From Ferruginibacter sp. (GTDB lineage Bacteria > Bacteroidota > Bacteroidia > Chitinophagales > Chitinophagaceae): a DNA stretch of 56,370 nucleotides. The translations under genes were made by a program, and so were the position numbers. Location of the stretch: positions 1 to 56,370 of the forward strand of contig JANXSK010000012.1 of NCBI GenBank assembly GCA_025352695.1. The letters run 5' to 3'. Positions 38,972 through 48,502 of the stretch are shown one piece after another. How positions within the stretch are numbered: the first letter of the stretch is position 1; the number at the start of each line of letters is the position of its first letter. The notes under the pieces were generated by a model, which saw only the letters and a list, made by a program, of their open reading frames with translations, made no database searches and was not told where the DNA came from.

Positions 38972-39916
38972 TTATAGTTTATTTTTTGTTGCGGTTGATT
39001 CAATTAAATGGATAGTATCTTTAATTAATTGTTGATTAGCCTCACTATCTGTAAAAGGAGGAATATATTTTGCAAACTTTACCGCATTGCTAAAACGCAA
39101 TGCAGTAGCAGATTTATTTACTATCTCCTTATCAGAGTAATTGTTTTTTAAATTAATTAATATATCGCTTGTTGTTTTGTTAAGGTAATCTGCATTTTCT
39201 TTCCGGGATAAATAATACCTATAAATTTCAATGAGTTTAGTGTGGTATTCTTGTACTTCTTTTGGCACAGATAAATTGAATTGTTTTAATTTATCTAATT
39301 CCTGCATGGCCTCTTCATATGGTGATACCTTTGAAAGTAGTAATTGAAATTTTTTATTCTTTTTCCTTCGGCGATACAACCAAACTAGCAACAACACCAT
39401 TAGTAAAAATAGTAACACTCCTGCCACCCAATACCAAATCGGATTGGATACTTGAATTTGCCTGATGGCCTTTATATCTTTTAAAGTGGTGGTAGTATCC
39501 GCCACAGAATATAAAACAGTTATAGGTAAAGAATCCGTAAAAATATTGATGGTACTATCATTTTTTACCGGATTAAAATTAATTGAAAAAGAAGGAAATA
39601 TCCATTTCCCAGAATCAAAACTGGTTAATATAAAAGTTTGCGAAAGACCAGCTAATTTTTGATTGGTAAAAACGGAATCTATTTTACTTTTTTCAATCAG
39701 TTCAAAATGCTGTATCGAGTCTGGGATATTGATCCACTTGATATAATAATCCTCCCCCGAAAAGGTGGCCTGAACTTTTACCGTAAATTGCTGCCCAATT
39801 AAAAACTCATTTTTATCAACTGCTGTTTTTACTACAGGTTGCGCAAATGATAACAGAAAAGTATTACAGCTAATTACTACTGTCGATAACATCCTCCGCA
39901 TTTTTCTATTATCCAT
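38972..39916 (-). CDS. BatD-like membrane protein
   Basis: The 314-residue protein has a signal peptide (MRRMLSTVVISCNTFLLSFA), an extracytoplasmic beta-rich part with BatD-like spacing (NEFLIGQQFTVKVQATFSG) and one membrane helix near residue 165 (WYWVAGVLLFLLMVLLLVWL), then a cytoplasmic helical tail of about 120 residues. The start at ATG 39916 is chosen over a TTG two codons upstream. It sits between the DUF58 and batA genes with 27 and 6 bp gaps, so it is almost certainly part of their complex. Confidence 0.78.
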   Translation of the reverse strand: MDNRKMRRMLSTVVISCNTFLLSFAQPVVKTAVDKNEFLIGQQFTVKVQATFSGEDYYIKWINIPDSIQHFELIEKSKIDSVFTNQKLAGLSQTFILTSFDSGKWIFPSFSINFNPVKNDSTINIFTDSLPITVLYSVADTTTTLKDIKAIRQIQVSNPIWYWVAGVLLFLLMVLLLVWLYRRRKKNKKFQLLLSKVSPYEEAMQELDKLKQFNLSVPKEVQEYHTKLIEIYRYYLSRKENADYLNKTTSDILINLKNNYSDKEIVNKSATALRFSNAVKFAKYIPPFTDSEANQQLIKDTIHLIESTATKNKL

Positions 39917-39943
39917 TATCAATTATAAAATTATCAATTAACC

Positions 39944-40825
39944 TTAACTTCTTTTGATGAAAAACTGTTGTAAAATTTTTACATAATCATCATCTGTACG
40001 TACATGCAACAAATCTGCTCCTGCCTTTCTAAAATAAATTTTACTTAATTCACTTTGCTTTAAAAACTGTTGCTGGTAATTGTATTGCACCATTTTATCG
40101 CTGCTATCAATCCATTGCTTTTTTCCGGTTTCAAGGTCCTCTATCTCTATTAAACCTGCATCTGGCAACTGCATATCCATCTTATCATAAATACGCAAAC
40201 CAATTACATCATGTCTGCCACCAATTACTTTAAGATCGTGTTTATATTCTGCATCAACAAAATCGCTCATTAAAAAAGCAATACTTTTTTGGTTACAGTT
40301 TTTATTAAAAAACTTTATTGCTTCTTCCATATTGGTTGCTTTGCCAACATTGTCTGCAGTGAGCAATTCCCTAACAATATACAACGCATGTTTTCTCCCT
40401 TTTTTCGGGGCAATATATTTTTCAATTTTATCACTAAAAAATATAGCACCTACTTTATCGTTGTTATTGATAGCGCTAAAAGCAAGTACCGCTCCAATTT
40501 CTGTTATCAAATCCTTTTTACGATTTTGTACTGTACCAAACATATTGCTGGCACTTATATCAACCAATAAAAAAACTGCCAACTCTCTTTCTTCTTCAAA
40601 AACTTTTGTAAAAGGATGACTGAATCTTGCACTCACATTCCAATCTATAAAGCGTACATCATCGCCTGCATAATACTCTCTAACTTCTCTAAAACTCATT
40701 CCTTTACCTTTAAAAGCAGAATGATATTCGCCTGTAAATAAATGAGTGGTGATTTTTTTACTTTTTATTTCAAGCTCTTTTACTTTACGTAAAATATCTT
40801 CTGTGGTAAGAACAGCCTCTTTCAT
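39944..40825 (-). CDS. DUF58/VWA-like protein of the MoxR operon
   Basis: Cytoplasmic partner of MoxR ATPases. From ATG 40825 it has 293 residues. The DUF58 signature REYYAGDDVRFIDWNVSARF is near residue 60, followed by a VWA-like domain with DISASN at its metal site (the family often has DxSxS). A longer frame opens at a TTG at 40888 and would add 21 polar residues; the ATG is preferred because MKEAVLTTEDILRKVKELE matches typical N-termini. It follows moxR by about 145 bp. Confidence 0.9.
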   Translation of the reverse strand: MKEAVLTTEDILRKVKELEIKSKKITTHLFTGEYHSAFKGKGMSFREVREYYAGDDVRFIDWNVSARFSHPFTKVFEEERELAVFLLVDISASNMFGTVQNRKKDLITEIGAVLAFSAINNNDKVGAIFFSDKIEKYIAPKKGRKHALYIVRELLTADNVGKATNMEEAIKFFNKNCNQKSIAFLMSDFVDAEYKHDLKVIGGRHDVIGLRIYDKMDMQLPDAGLIEIEDLETGKKQWIDSSDKMVQYNYQQQFLKQSELSKIYFRKAGADLLHVRTDDDYVKILQQFFIKRS

Positions 40826-40970
40826 TTCCTGCGTTGAGGTCTGGCTGAACAACGATTCATTCTTTATAGTTCTTTTCTTTTTAAACAAGGTTTAAAATTT
40901 AATTAACCGAAATGAGAAAAATTCTTTAGAAACAGTTCGCCAAAAGTCACCAATAAAGAACATTGAAGTG

Positions 40971-41972
40971 TTATGGTACATTTACTACCTTTAAAATTTC
41001 ATTTATAATTTGTTCCACATTTACATTTTCAGCTTCAGCCTCGTAGGTTAAACCTATACGATGGCGCAATACATCTTTACAAATACTTCTAACATCTTCG
41101 GGAATTACAAAGCCTCTTTTATTTAGGAAGGCATAAGCTTTTGCAGCAAGTGCAAGGTTAATACTTGCCCTGGGCGAACCTCCAAAACTTATTAGCGGCT
41201 TTAATTTAGGCAAATTATATTTATCTGGATACCTGGTTGCAAATACAATATCAAGAATATAATTTTCTACTTTTTCATCTAAATAAACCTGTCTTACCAA
41301 TTCTTTGGCTGTTAATATTTCATGGGTAGATACGACGTGATTAATTGTTTCAAAAGAAAGTCCCTTTGTATTTTGACGTATTATCATTTGCTCTTCTGAT
41401 TTAGAAGGGTAATCAATTACCACTTTTAACATAAACCTGTCAACCTGAGCTTCGGGCAAAGGGTAAGTACCCTCCTGCTCTATCGGATTTTGGGTTGCCA
41501 AAACTAAAAAAGGTTCGTCCAATTTATAAGTAGTATCGCCAATAGTTACCTGTCTTTCCTGCATAGCTTCCAATAAAGCACTTTGCACTTTTGCCGGAGC
41601 CCGATTTATTTCATCTGCTAAAATAAAATTAGAAAATATTGGGCCTTTTCGAACGTAAAATTCATTCTTTCCCTGGTTATAAATCATAGTACCCACCACA
41701 TCTGCCGGTAATAAATCAGGTGTAAACTGTATACGGCTAAAATCAGCTTTTATAGATTGTGCCAACGACTTAATAGCAAGGGTTTTTGCCAAGCCTGGAA
41801 CACCTTCCAATAAAACATGTCCATTACTTAAAAGTCCAATCAACAGCCGTTCAATCATGCCTTGCTGCCCAACAATTACTTTACTTAACTCATCGTTAAT
41901 ACGTGTTACAAATCCTGCTGCATCATTTATTTTTTCGTTCAGCAAGCGGATATCTTCGGCTGTTTGTAGCAT
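40971..41972 (-). CDS. moxR: MoxR family AAA+ ATPase
   Basis: Chaperone-like ATPase of 333 residues, the first gene of the operon. Walker A is GVPGLAKT (57-64), Walker B ILADEINRAPAK, with sensor 1 in LATQNPIEQEGTYPLPEAQ. MoxR proteins act with DUF58/VWA partners to mature or insert cofactors and envelope proteins; the exact client is unknown in most Bacteroidota. The 257-bp gap upstream holds the divergent YbjQ gene's promoter region and no clear TAnnTTTG for moxR. Confidence 0.94.
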   Translation of the reverse strand: MLQTAEDIRLLNEKINDAAGFVTRINDELSKVIVGQQGMIERLLIGLLSNGHVLLEGVPGLAKTLAIKSLAQSIKADFSRIQFTPDLLPADVVGTMIYNQGKNEFYVRKGPIFSNFILADEINRAPAKVQSALLEAMQERQVTIGDTTYKLDEPFLVLATQNPIEQEGTYPLPEAQVDRFMLKVVIDYPSKSEEQMIIRQNTKGLSFETINHVVSTHEILTAKELVRQVYLDEKVENYILDIVFATRYPDKYNLPKLKPLISFGGSPRASINLALAAKAYAFLNKRGFVIPEDVRSICKDVLRHRIGLTYEAEAENVNVEQIINEILKVVNVP

Positions 41973-42230
41973 AAAAAAAATTTACCTTAAGTACTTTGCA
42001 CCAAGGTGTATTAAATTAAAAGATTTATTTGTGTAGCAAGTTTTATTAAATACTTGCTACTTTTTACATTTGTTAAGTATTATCATACTGGAAACGCTAT
42101 GGTTATTCCATATTGAACGAAAATACGAACAATGCACTTACAAAAATTTTGCCGTAATGATGAATGGAGAAAAAATCTGTTAAAATCCCTCTAACTTTAA
42201 GTAAATATTTTAATTATTACACATCACCAA

Positions 42231-42551
42231 TTGATAACTACTACTAATAATTTGGAAGGTTACCGCATTATCCAATACTTTGGCGTGGTTAGACGCATTA
42301 CTGTAAGAAGCAGGAGTTTGCTCGATAATATTGGAGGAGGTGTTCAATCCTTGTTTATGGGCAAGTTGTCTATTTATGTGGAGTTATGTAAAAAAACAAG
42401 AGAAGAGGCTTATCAGTTAATTTTACAACATGCCAATGAAAGAGGTGTCAATGCTATCATAAATATGCGCTATAATGTGAATGAAGTAATGCAAGTAGTT
42501 ACAGAAGGACTTGCTTTTGGAACTGCCGCAGTAGTTGAAAAAATTGAATAA
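42231..42551 (+). CDS. YbjQ/UPF0145 family protein
   Basis: Cytoplasmic 106-residue protein of a small conserved family of unknown function. Landmarks are ITTTNNLEGYRI at the start, GGGVQSLFMGKLSIYVEL and the end GTAAVVEKIE. No ATG or GTG is available: the in-frame stop lies at 42198 and the only start codon is TTG at 42231, which gives the exact family N-terminus. A near-match to the -7 box (TAACTTTA) lies at 42192. It converges on nadE with 12 bp between stops. Confidence 0.88.
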   Translation: MITTTNNLEGYRIIQYFGVVRRITVRSRSLLDNIGGGVQSLFMGKLSIYVELCKKTREEAYQLILQHANERGVNAIINMRYNVNEVMQVVTEGLAFGTAAVVEKIE

Positions 42552-42563
42552 TCTTTAGTTGAA

Positions 42564-44252
42564 CTAACCTAAATATTTACCAACAATAGGTACCCTTCGG
42601 CCTACACCAAATGCTTTGGGTGAAATTCGAATAATAGGGCAAAACTGGTTGCGTTTGTATTCATTTATATTCACCATTTTAAGTATTCTATCAACCAAAA
42701 CTGCATCAAAACCTTGCGATTTTATTTCTTTAGGACCAAGCCTGCGCTCAATATATTGAAATAATATTTTGTCGAGTATCGCATAATCGGGTAATGAATC
42801 TATATCTTTTTGCCCAGGCCTTAGTTCTGCAGAGGGTGCTTTTATAATAATATTTTCCGGAATAATTTCCTCGGTACGATTGATATATCTGGCCAGTGAA
42901 TACACCTGTAATTTATAGCAATCACCTAACACTCCAAGTCCACCTGCCATATCTCCATACAAGGTTCCATAACCAGTTGCCAACTCACTTTTATTAGAGG
43001 TATTTAGTAAAATGTATCCAAATTTATTGGCAATGGCCATCAATAAATTCCCCCTTGTCCTGCTCTGGATATTTTCTTCGGCAACACTAAAAGGCAAGTC
43101 TTTAAACAGTGGTTTCAATTCTGCTAAAAAAGCCTCATAAATATTTTTGATTGGAATAATTTCATAAGAATTACCAAGCGTATTACTTAATTTTTCGGCA
43201 TCCTCTACAGAGTGATTAGTAGAATATTGAGAAGGCATCAATACTGCTTTTACGTTGGATGCTCCCAATGCATCGCAGGCCAATGCAATGGTAACAGCAC
43301 TATCTATACCACCGCTGCTGCCGATGATAGCTTTTGTAAAGCCCATCTTAAAAAAATAATCTTTTATGCTGGTAACAATAGCAGCATATATCTTTTCTAT
43401 ATTTAAATTTTCTTCTAAAGTAAGTGGGTTTAATTCCTTATCGGGTATACGACTTGCAGGTTCAATTACAGGCCCATCAATTGTTCCGTCATCTTTTAAT
43501 ATAAAAGATTGCAAGGCTGAATCAAATGAAGGAAGTTGTCCGCATAAATTTGCATACTTATCAAAAACCAGAGACGCTCCATCAAACACAATTTCAGTTT
43601 GGCTACCAGTTGCGTTGCAGTAAAACATGGGTAATTTATATTTTATAACTGTTGCTTTCACCACTGCTTTTCTATCTTCATCGTGTGTATAATCAAATGG
43701 AGATGCTGATATATTGATCATTATATCAGGCTGCTGTTTCATTAATTCATCCATCGGACAAATTTTGTATAGTGGATTATCACCCAGGTTCCAGATATCT
43801 TCACAAATAGTTATGGCTAATTTTTTTCCCTTAAATTCAATTACATTCCATTCGTAAGCGGGTTCAAAATAACGGTCTTCATCAAACACATCGTAAGTTG
43901 GTAAACAGGTTTTATGTGCTATCGCTTTTATTGTTCTATCATACAAAAAGTAAGCTGCATTAAAAAGTCTTTTTCCTTTTGGCTTTGTATTTTTATCAGG
44001 TGCCCCAATAATTACTGCAATTGTATCTGCATGTTGTTTTATTTCATCTACGGCAGCATAACATTTATCAATAAAGTCATCAAACTCTAAAAAATCTCTT
44101 GGAGGATAACCACATACACACAGCTCACTGAATATTATAATATCGCCACCCTGCTTTTTTGCTTCTTCGATAGCACAAATTATTTTTTTTGTATTATCTT
44201 CAAAATTGCCAATGTGATAATTTTGTTGTGCTAAAAATATTTTCATACCCAT
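42564..44252 (-). CDS. nadE: Glutamine-dependent NAD+ synthase
   Basis: Makes NAD from nicotinic acid adenine dinucleotide with glutamine as the nitrogen source. The N-terminal amidohydrolase domain has the catalytic triad Glu 43 (FSELCVCGYPP), Lys 114 (HKTCLPTY) and Cys 150 (ITICEDIW). The C-terminal synthetase has the P-loop SGGIDS (313-318) and conserved AELRPGQKD. The protein has 562 residues, the two-domain length. A second ATG two codons in (44246) is an equally possible start. gldB is encoded divergently, as seen in other gliding Bacteroidota. Confidence 0.96.
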   Translation of the reverse strand: MGMKIFLAQQNYHIGNFEDNTKKIICAIEEAKKQGGDIIIFSELCVCGYPPRDFLEFDDFIDKCYAAVDEIKQHADTIAVIIGAPDKNTKPKGKRLFNAAYFLYDRTIKAIAHKTCLPTYDVFDEDRYFEPAYEWNVIEFKGKKLAITICEDIWNLGDNPLYKICPMDELMKQQPDIMINISASPFDYTHDEDRKAVVKATVIKYKLPMFYCNATGSQTEIVFDGASLVFDKYANLCGQLPSFDSALQSFILKDDGTIDGPVIEPASRIPDKELNPLTLEENLNIEKIYAAIVTSIKDYFFKMGFTKAIIGSSGGIDSAVTIALACDALGASNVKAVLMPSQYSTNHSVEDAEKLSNTLGNSYEIIPIKNIYEAFLAELKPLFKDLPFSVAEENIQSRTRGNLLMAIANKFGYILLNTSNKSELATGYGTLYGDMAGGLGVLGDCYKLQVYSLARYINRTEEIIPENIIIKAPSAELRPGQKDIDSLPDYAILDKILFQYIERRLGPKEIKSQGFDAVLVDRILKMVNINEYKRNQFCPIIRISPKAFGVGRRVPIVGKYLG

Positions 44253-44331
44253 ACCCTTAAAGGAGCTTAACTTTATATTAATTAATCAATCTTTCACTTG
44301 TAAAGTTAAAACTTCAAAAGCATTATTGGCT

Positions 44332-45342
44332 ATGAGATTATCTATTATTGCAGTTACCCTTTGTTTGATTTTATTTTCCTGCTCAAATAAAAAAATTCCT
44401 GACGTTTCCAACATTAAAATAAGCCTGACAACTGAGCGTTTTGAAAAGAATTTTTTTGATACTTCCACTACAAATCTACTTATTTATCTAAAACAATTAA
44501 ATACAAATACGCCTTCTTTTGTAGAAAATTATCTTACTAAAATATTATCGGTAGATCCAATGTGGCCGGCCGATACAGCAGCAGCATACGTAAATGCTTT
44601 TATAAAAGCTTACAGACCTGTATTCGATTCAGCAGAAAAAATATTTAATGATTTCACTCCTTATGAAAAGGAAATAAAAAAAGGTTTGCAATTTGTAAAA
44701 TATTATTTCCCCAACTACAAGCTTCCCCAAAAAATTATTACATACATAGGTCCGGCTGATGGCTTTGGAGATATTTTATCGGAAGATGCGTTGATAGTTG
44801 GATTGCAACATCATCTTGGTAAAAACAACCCGTTATATAAAACGACATTTGTACAGGAAACTTATCCCGATTATATTTCCAGAAGGTTTGAACCGGATTA
44901 TATTGCTGTTAACTGCATAAAAAATATTGTAAATGATCTTTATCCCGAAAAGCAGGAAGATAAACCAATGGTAAATCAAATGATTGAAAAGGGAAAAAGG
45001 TTATACCTGTTAAGTATGTTACTTCCCACAAATGATGAGTACAAATTAATCGGCTACACCCAAGATCAATTGAAAGACAGTTATTCACATGAAGCGGTTA
45101 TATGGGATTTGTTCATTAAGAATTCCCTATTACAGATAACAGATAAAAATATCATCAAAAATTATGTTGATGAAAGCCCTAAAACACAGGAGTTGGGTGA
45201 AGGTGCACCGGGTAATATTGGCTCATTTGCAGGATGGCAGATAATTAAAAAATACGTACAAAAAAAACCTGCAACTACTTTGCAGGAATTAATGAATTTA
45301 GACACAGAAATTATTTTTCAGGAAGCAAAATATAAGCCTTGA
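44332..45342 (+). CDS. gldB: GldB, gliding motility lipoprotein
   Basis: Lipoprotein required for gliding in Flavobacterium johnsoniae, assigned here by family resemblance. The 336 residues start with a short lipoprotein signal (LCLILFSC, lipobox Cys at residue 17). The body has GldB-type blocks IGPADGFGDILSEDALIVGL, YPDYISRRFEPDYIA and GEGAPGNIGSFAGWQIIKKY. ATG 44332 is preferred over a TTG two codons upstream. It lies divergent from nadE, a neighbour it also has in other species. GldF and GldG are in the window too, but about 20 kb away. The protein converges with the desaturase, with only 5 bp between stops. Confidence 0.85.
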   Translation: MRLSIIAVTLCLILFSCSNKKIPDVSNIKISLTTERFEKNFFDTSTTNLLIYLKQLNTNTPSFVENYLTKILSVDPMWPADTAAAYVNAFIKAYRPVFDSAEKIFNDFTPYEKEIKKGLQFVKYYFPNYKLPQKIITYIGPADGFGDILSEDALIVGLQHHLGKNNPLYKTTFVQETYPDYISRRFEPDYIAVNCIKNIVNDLYPEKQEDKPMVNQMIEKGKRLYLLSMLLPTNDEYKLIGYTQDQLKDSYSHEAVIWDLFIKNSLLQITDKNIIKNYVDESPKTQELGEGAPGNIGSFAGWQIIKKYVQKKPATTLQELMNLDTEIIFQEAKYKP

Positions 45343-45347
45343 TTTCT

Positions 45348-46454
45348 TTACGCAGCCTGCGACTGTTGCTGTGTTACTACAACCGGTTTTTTCCCTAATG
45401 ATTTCATTACCCTAAAGTGAGAAAGCATAGCTCCAAACATTGTATTGTATTTATTGTAAGGAAGATTAAATTCTTTACATTTCGCCATTACTATTTTGCT
45501 AATGGCAGGATAATGAACATGGCTTACCCGTGGAAAAAGATGATGCTCAATTTGGAAATTTAATCCTCCAACAAACCAGGATACTACTGGATTCCCCATA
45601 GCAAAATTAGAACTTGTTTTTACTTCATGCTCTGCCCACGCAGTTTCAACATGCTTTGTTTCATCCAATGCCACATTTTCAAATTCTGTATTTTCTACCA
45701 CATGTGCCAATTGAAATGTTAGCGACAATGTTACCCCCATAACCATATGCAATATCATAAAACCTAATAGCCATGAACCAAAGCCCCATACTATTGCAGG
45801 AATAACCATATAAAAAGTGAAGTATAAAATTTTTGTTAACCAAAAAATAAAATGATTTTTTGCAGACAGTTTCCAAGCTTCCGTTGTATATATTTTACGG
45901 GTAAAATATTTCGTAAAATCCATAAAAAACAGCCAAAAAATAGAAGACAAAGCGTAGATAGGCAAGAGGTATAAATGTTGTACTTTATGAGCCGGTACCC
46001 ACTTTTGTGTTTCGCATTGACGAATGATGGGGCTTTTAGCTATGTCATCGTCAATACCATCTACGTTGGTATAAGTGTGGTGTATAATATTGTGTTTTTG
46101 TTTCCAGAAATAGGAGCTAGCACCCAATGCATTTGCAGTTAAACCCAATGCATCATTTATCCATGTTTTGGTACTGTAGCTGCCATGGTTAGCATCATGC
46201 ATTACACTAAAACCTATACAGGCAAATACAAACCCTAACAAAGCACAAAGCAATAAAGCTGGTAAAGCATTTATTTTAAAAAACATCAAACTTCCATAAA
46301 TTATTATGGCAGTACCAACCAGGGTTATAGTTTTGATGTAGAGTCGCCAGTCGCCAGTTTTTTTTATTTGCTTTGTTTCAAAATATTCATCAACTGCCAC
46401 TTTTAAACTTTGGTAAAATAGATTATTTTGATTGTCGAATGTTACTTTTGCCAT
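45348..46454 (-). CDS. Membrane fatty acid desaturase
   Basis: Diiron membrane desaturase of 368 residues that adds a double bond to acyl chains, adjusting membrane fluidity. Three His boxes are complete: HDANH (86-90), HNIIHH (121-126) and QIEHH (301-305). The Gln in the third box is typical of front-end (delta-5/6-like) desaturases, which often carry a fused cytochrome b5; there is no b5 domain here. Four or more hydrophobic segments lie between the boxes. It stands alone on its strand. Confidence 0.92.
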   Translation of the reverse strand: MAKVTFDNQNNLFYQSLKVAVDEYFETKQIKKTGDWRLYIKTITLVGTAIIIYGSLMFFKINALPALLLCALLGFVFACIGFSVMHDANHGSYSTKTWINDALGLTANALGASSYFWKQKHNIIHHTYTNVDGIDDDIAKSPIIRQCETQKWVPAHKVQHLYLLPIYALSSIFWLFFMDFTKYFTRKIYTTEAWKLSAKNHFIFWLTKILYFTFYMVIPAIVWGFGSWLLGFMILHMVMGVTLSLTFQLAHVVENTEFENVALDETKHVETAWAEHEVKTSSNFAMGNPVVSWFVGGLNFQIEHHLFPRVSHVHYPAISKIVMAKCKEFNLPYNKYNTMFGAMLSHFRVMKSLGKKPVVVTQQQSQAA

Positions 46455-46529
46455 TTTGAATCCTGAATTTTAAATTTGGACATCGTAAATTACGGGAAAA
46501 ATATGAATGTAGATGAGAACACGAATGCT

Positions 46530-46916
46530 TTAGTTTAATTTAAAGGGCACCGTCATTTCAAAGGAAGGTATAATTACATCAAATTTTTTGTTATTGTTAA
46601 CGTTTTCCATCAAATAAGTCCCGTACATTTTACCAATTTCCGTTTTTAAATTACAGCCACTGATGTACTGATATTCATCACCTGGATTAATCTGTGGTTG
46701 CATACCAATAACACCTTCACCTTCTACCTCCCGCAAACTTCCTGTAGCATCATAAATATACCAATGCCTTCGTAATAATTTAACCGCATAGGTATTGTTA
46801 TTTTGTATGGTAATACGGTAAGCAAACATAAATTCACCAACTGAAGGATTGCTATATTCCGGCTGATAAAAAGTTTCTACACTTACTGTAATTCCCTCTG
46901 ATATTTTAGAGATCAT
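46530..46916 (-). CDS. apaG: ApaG domain protein
   Basis: Beta-sandwich protein of 128 residues of the ApaG family (FAYRITIQNNN, RRHWYIYDATG, VVGMQPQINPG-like end GVIGMQPQINPGDEYQYISG). Mutants in enteric bacteria show altered cobalt resistance and Ap4A levels; the molecular role is unclear. The gene is solitary here, unlike in enterics where it precedes apaH. Confidence 0.93.
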   Translation of the reverse strand: MISKISEGITVSVETFYQPEYSNPSVGEFMFAYRITIQNNNTYAVKLLRRHWYIYDATGSLREVEGEGVIGMQPQINPGDEYQYISGCNLKTEIGKMYGTYLMENVNNNKKFDVIIPSFEMTVPFKLN

Positions 46917-47245
46917 TCTATTGATTTGCTTTCTGTAAAATTAGCTTAAAAAACATCTTTTATTCTATATTATAGTGTAATTTATAAAATCATTACCTTA
47001 AGCCAATAAAAACACCTGATTAAGCCTATGTTGTTATTACAGTTTTATTGCAGCCTGCTTTATGCATTCATACAGGCATTTGTTTAAAAGTACTTTCCGA
47101 CATTTTTGAACCACGAAGACAACTATGGATTGTTATTGGCAAAGCTTCGACTATTATGATATTTAAACAGGTAACTTATTGCACTAACGGAGCCATTGAT
47201 ATCATGGCAATATTAGTCAACAACCGGATGAAAAAAGGTTAATTA
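46917..47245. other. 329-bp gap without supported gene
   Basis: A 64-codon frame on the plus strand (47048-47242) has a TTG start and unusual Cys/Arg content compared with neighbours, and I do not support it. No terminator or consensus promoter is seen; the gap separates apaG from the SUI1 gene. Confidence 0.4.
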
Positions 47246-47593
47246 TTAACCAATTTTCTTTGTATTTGTATACCCGTATTTTTGTAACCATTGCAACACT
47301 TTATCTCTGTTATCGCCTTGCACAATAATTTCACCCTCCTTTACAGAGCCCCCCGTTCCACAAAAAGTTTTTAATTTTTTACCCAATTCTTCCTTATCTG
47401 TTTCTTTGCCAATAAAACCTTCAATCAATGTTACCGCTTTTCCTGCACGATGCTTTTTATCTAACCTGACTTTTATTTTTTGCTGGGTAGGCAGTAATGT
47501 TTCCTCTTCTTCCTTACCTTCTTCAAAAGGTTTAAAATTAGGATCTGTTGAATATACCAGCCCACCCAGAGAATTTATTTTTTTATTTCCCAT
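47246..47593 (-). CDS. SUI1/eIF1-like translation factor (YciH family)
   Basis: Small protein of 115 residues with an acidic N-terminal part (EEGKEEEETLLP) and a C-terminal SUI1 domain (RAGKAVTLIEGF, LKTFCGTGGSVKEGEIIVQG, WLQKYGYT). E. coli YciH checks start-site selection in vitro; its role in Bacteroidota, where leaders are short, is unknown. It lies 34 bp downstream of nadC on the same strand and probably shares its transcript. Confidence 0.93.
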   Translation of the reverse strand: MGNKKINSLGGLVYSTDPNFKPFEEGKEEEETLLPTQQKIKVRLDKKHRAGKAVTLIEGFIGKETDKEELGKKLKTFCGTGGSVKEGEIIVQGDNRDKVLQWLQKYGYTNTKKIG

Positions 47594-47627
47594 GACTATT
47601 TTTTACACTTTTCTATTAAAAATTTGT

Positions 47628-48491
47628 TTAAAGTGCTTTCGTAATTACTGCCTTTAAACTTAAATCCAAACTTTTAGCCTGGTGAATAATTGCGCCACTC
47701 GAAATAAAATCTACACCTGTTTCCGCATATGCTTCAATATTATTTAAATTAATGCCGCCACTAGCTTCAGTTTCATATTGTCCGGCAATTATTTTAATTG
47801 CTTCAGTAATTAATGCTGGTGTAAAATTATCAAGCATAATGCGGTTTATTTTTCCTACCGCCATTACTTTTTTTACATCCTCAATATTCCTGGTTTCTAC
47901 TTCAATTTGTAAACCCTTTTTTGTAGTTTGCACGTATTGATATGCCTTATTGATTGCCTTTTCAATACTTCCACAATAATCAATGTGGTTATCTTTAAGC
48001 ATAATCATATCATACAAACCAAAACGATGATTAACACCACCTCCAATAATAACAGCTTGCTTTTCTAAAAAGCGAAAATTTGGCGTGGTTTTTCTTGTAT
48101 CAAGCAATTTAGTTTTATAACCGCTGAGCTTGTCTACATATTGTCTGGTGAGTGTTGCAATACCACTCATTCGCTGCATGGTATTTAACACCAATCTTTC
48201 TGTTTGCAAAATAGTGTGTACGTTGGCTTCTACATCAAACGCAACCTCCCCATACTTCATACTTTCTCCATCTTTTTTATAAGATGTAAAAATTATACCA
48301 GGTTCCATAAAACGAAATATCTTTTCCGCTACTGCAACACCTGCTAAAATTCCGTCTTCTTTAATTTTTAATACTGCTTTGCCTTTTGCCTCTTTATCAA
48401 TACAAGATAAAGTAGCGTGATCGCCATCACCAATATCTTCTGTTAATGCATTCTCTATCAACTGTTGTAATAAAATATTATAATTTATCAT
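47628..48491 (-). CDS. nadC: Nicotinate-nucleotide pyrophosphorylase (carboxylating)
   Basis: Makes nicotinate mononucleotide from quinolinate and PRPP in de novo NAD synthesis. From ATG 48491 it has 287 residues. Family motifs: AEDIGDGDHATLS near the start (TEDIGDGD), ERLVLNTMQRMSGIATLT, DTRKTTPNFRFLEK, GGGVNHRFGLYDMIMLKDNH and MLDNF. A longer frame (to 48563) would run through the terminator of the previous gene and is rejected; the -7 box TAAATTTG lies 3 nt before the ATG. Confidence 0.95.
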   Translation of the reverse strand: MINYNILLQQLIENALTEDIGDGDHATLSCIDKEAKGKAVLKIKEDGILAGVAVAEKIFRFMEPGIIFTSYKKDGESMKYGEVAFDVEANVHTILQTERLVLNTMQRMSGIATLTRQYVDKLSGYKTKLLDTRKTTPNFRFLEKQAVIIGGGVNHRFGLYDMIMLKDNHIDYCGSIEKAINKAYQYVQTTKKGLQIEVETRNIEDVKKVMAVGKINRIMLDNFTPALITEAIKIIAGQYETEASGGINLNNIEAYAETGVDFISSGAIIHQAKSLDLSLKAVITKAL

Positions 48492-48494
48492 GCA

Positions 48495-48502
48495 CAAATT
48501 TA
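48495..48502 (-). promoter_or_regulatory. -7 box of nadC overlapping the upstream terminator tail
   Basis: TAAATTTG on the minus strand with only TGC between it and the ATG. Its 5' side is part of the T-rich tail of the terminator at 48512-48542. No -33 match is seen. Confidence 0.5.

Noticed and set aside
47048..47242. Plus-strand 64-codon frame in an empty gap
   Set aside because: TTG start, atypical residue content, no promoter and no homology recalled.
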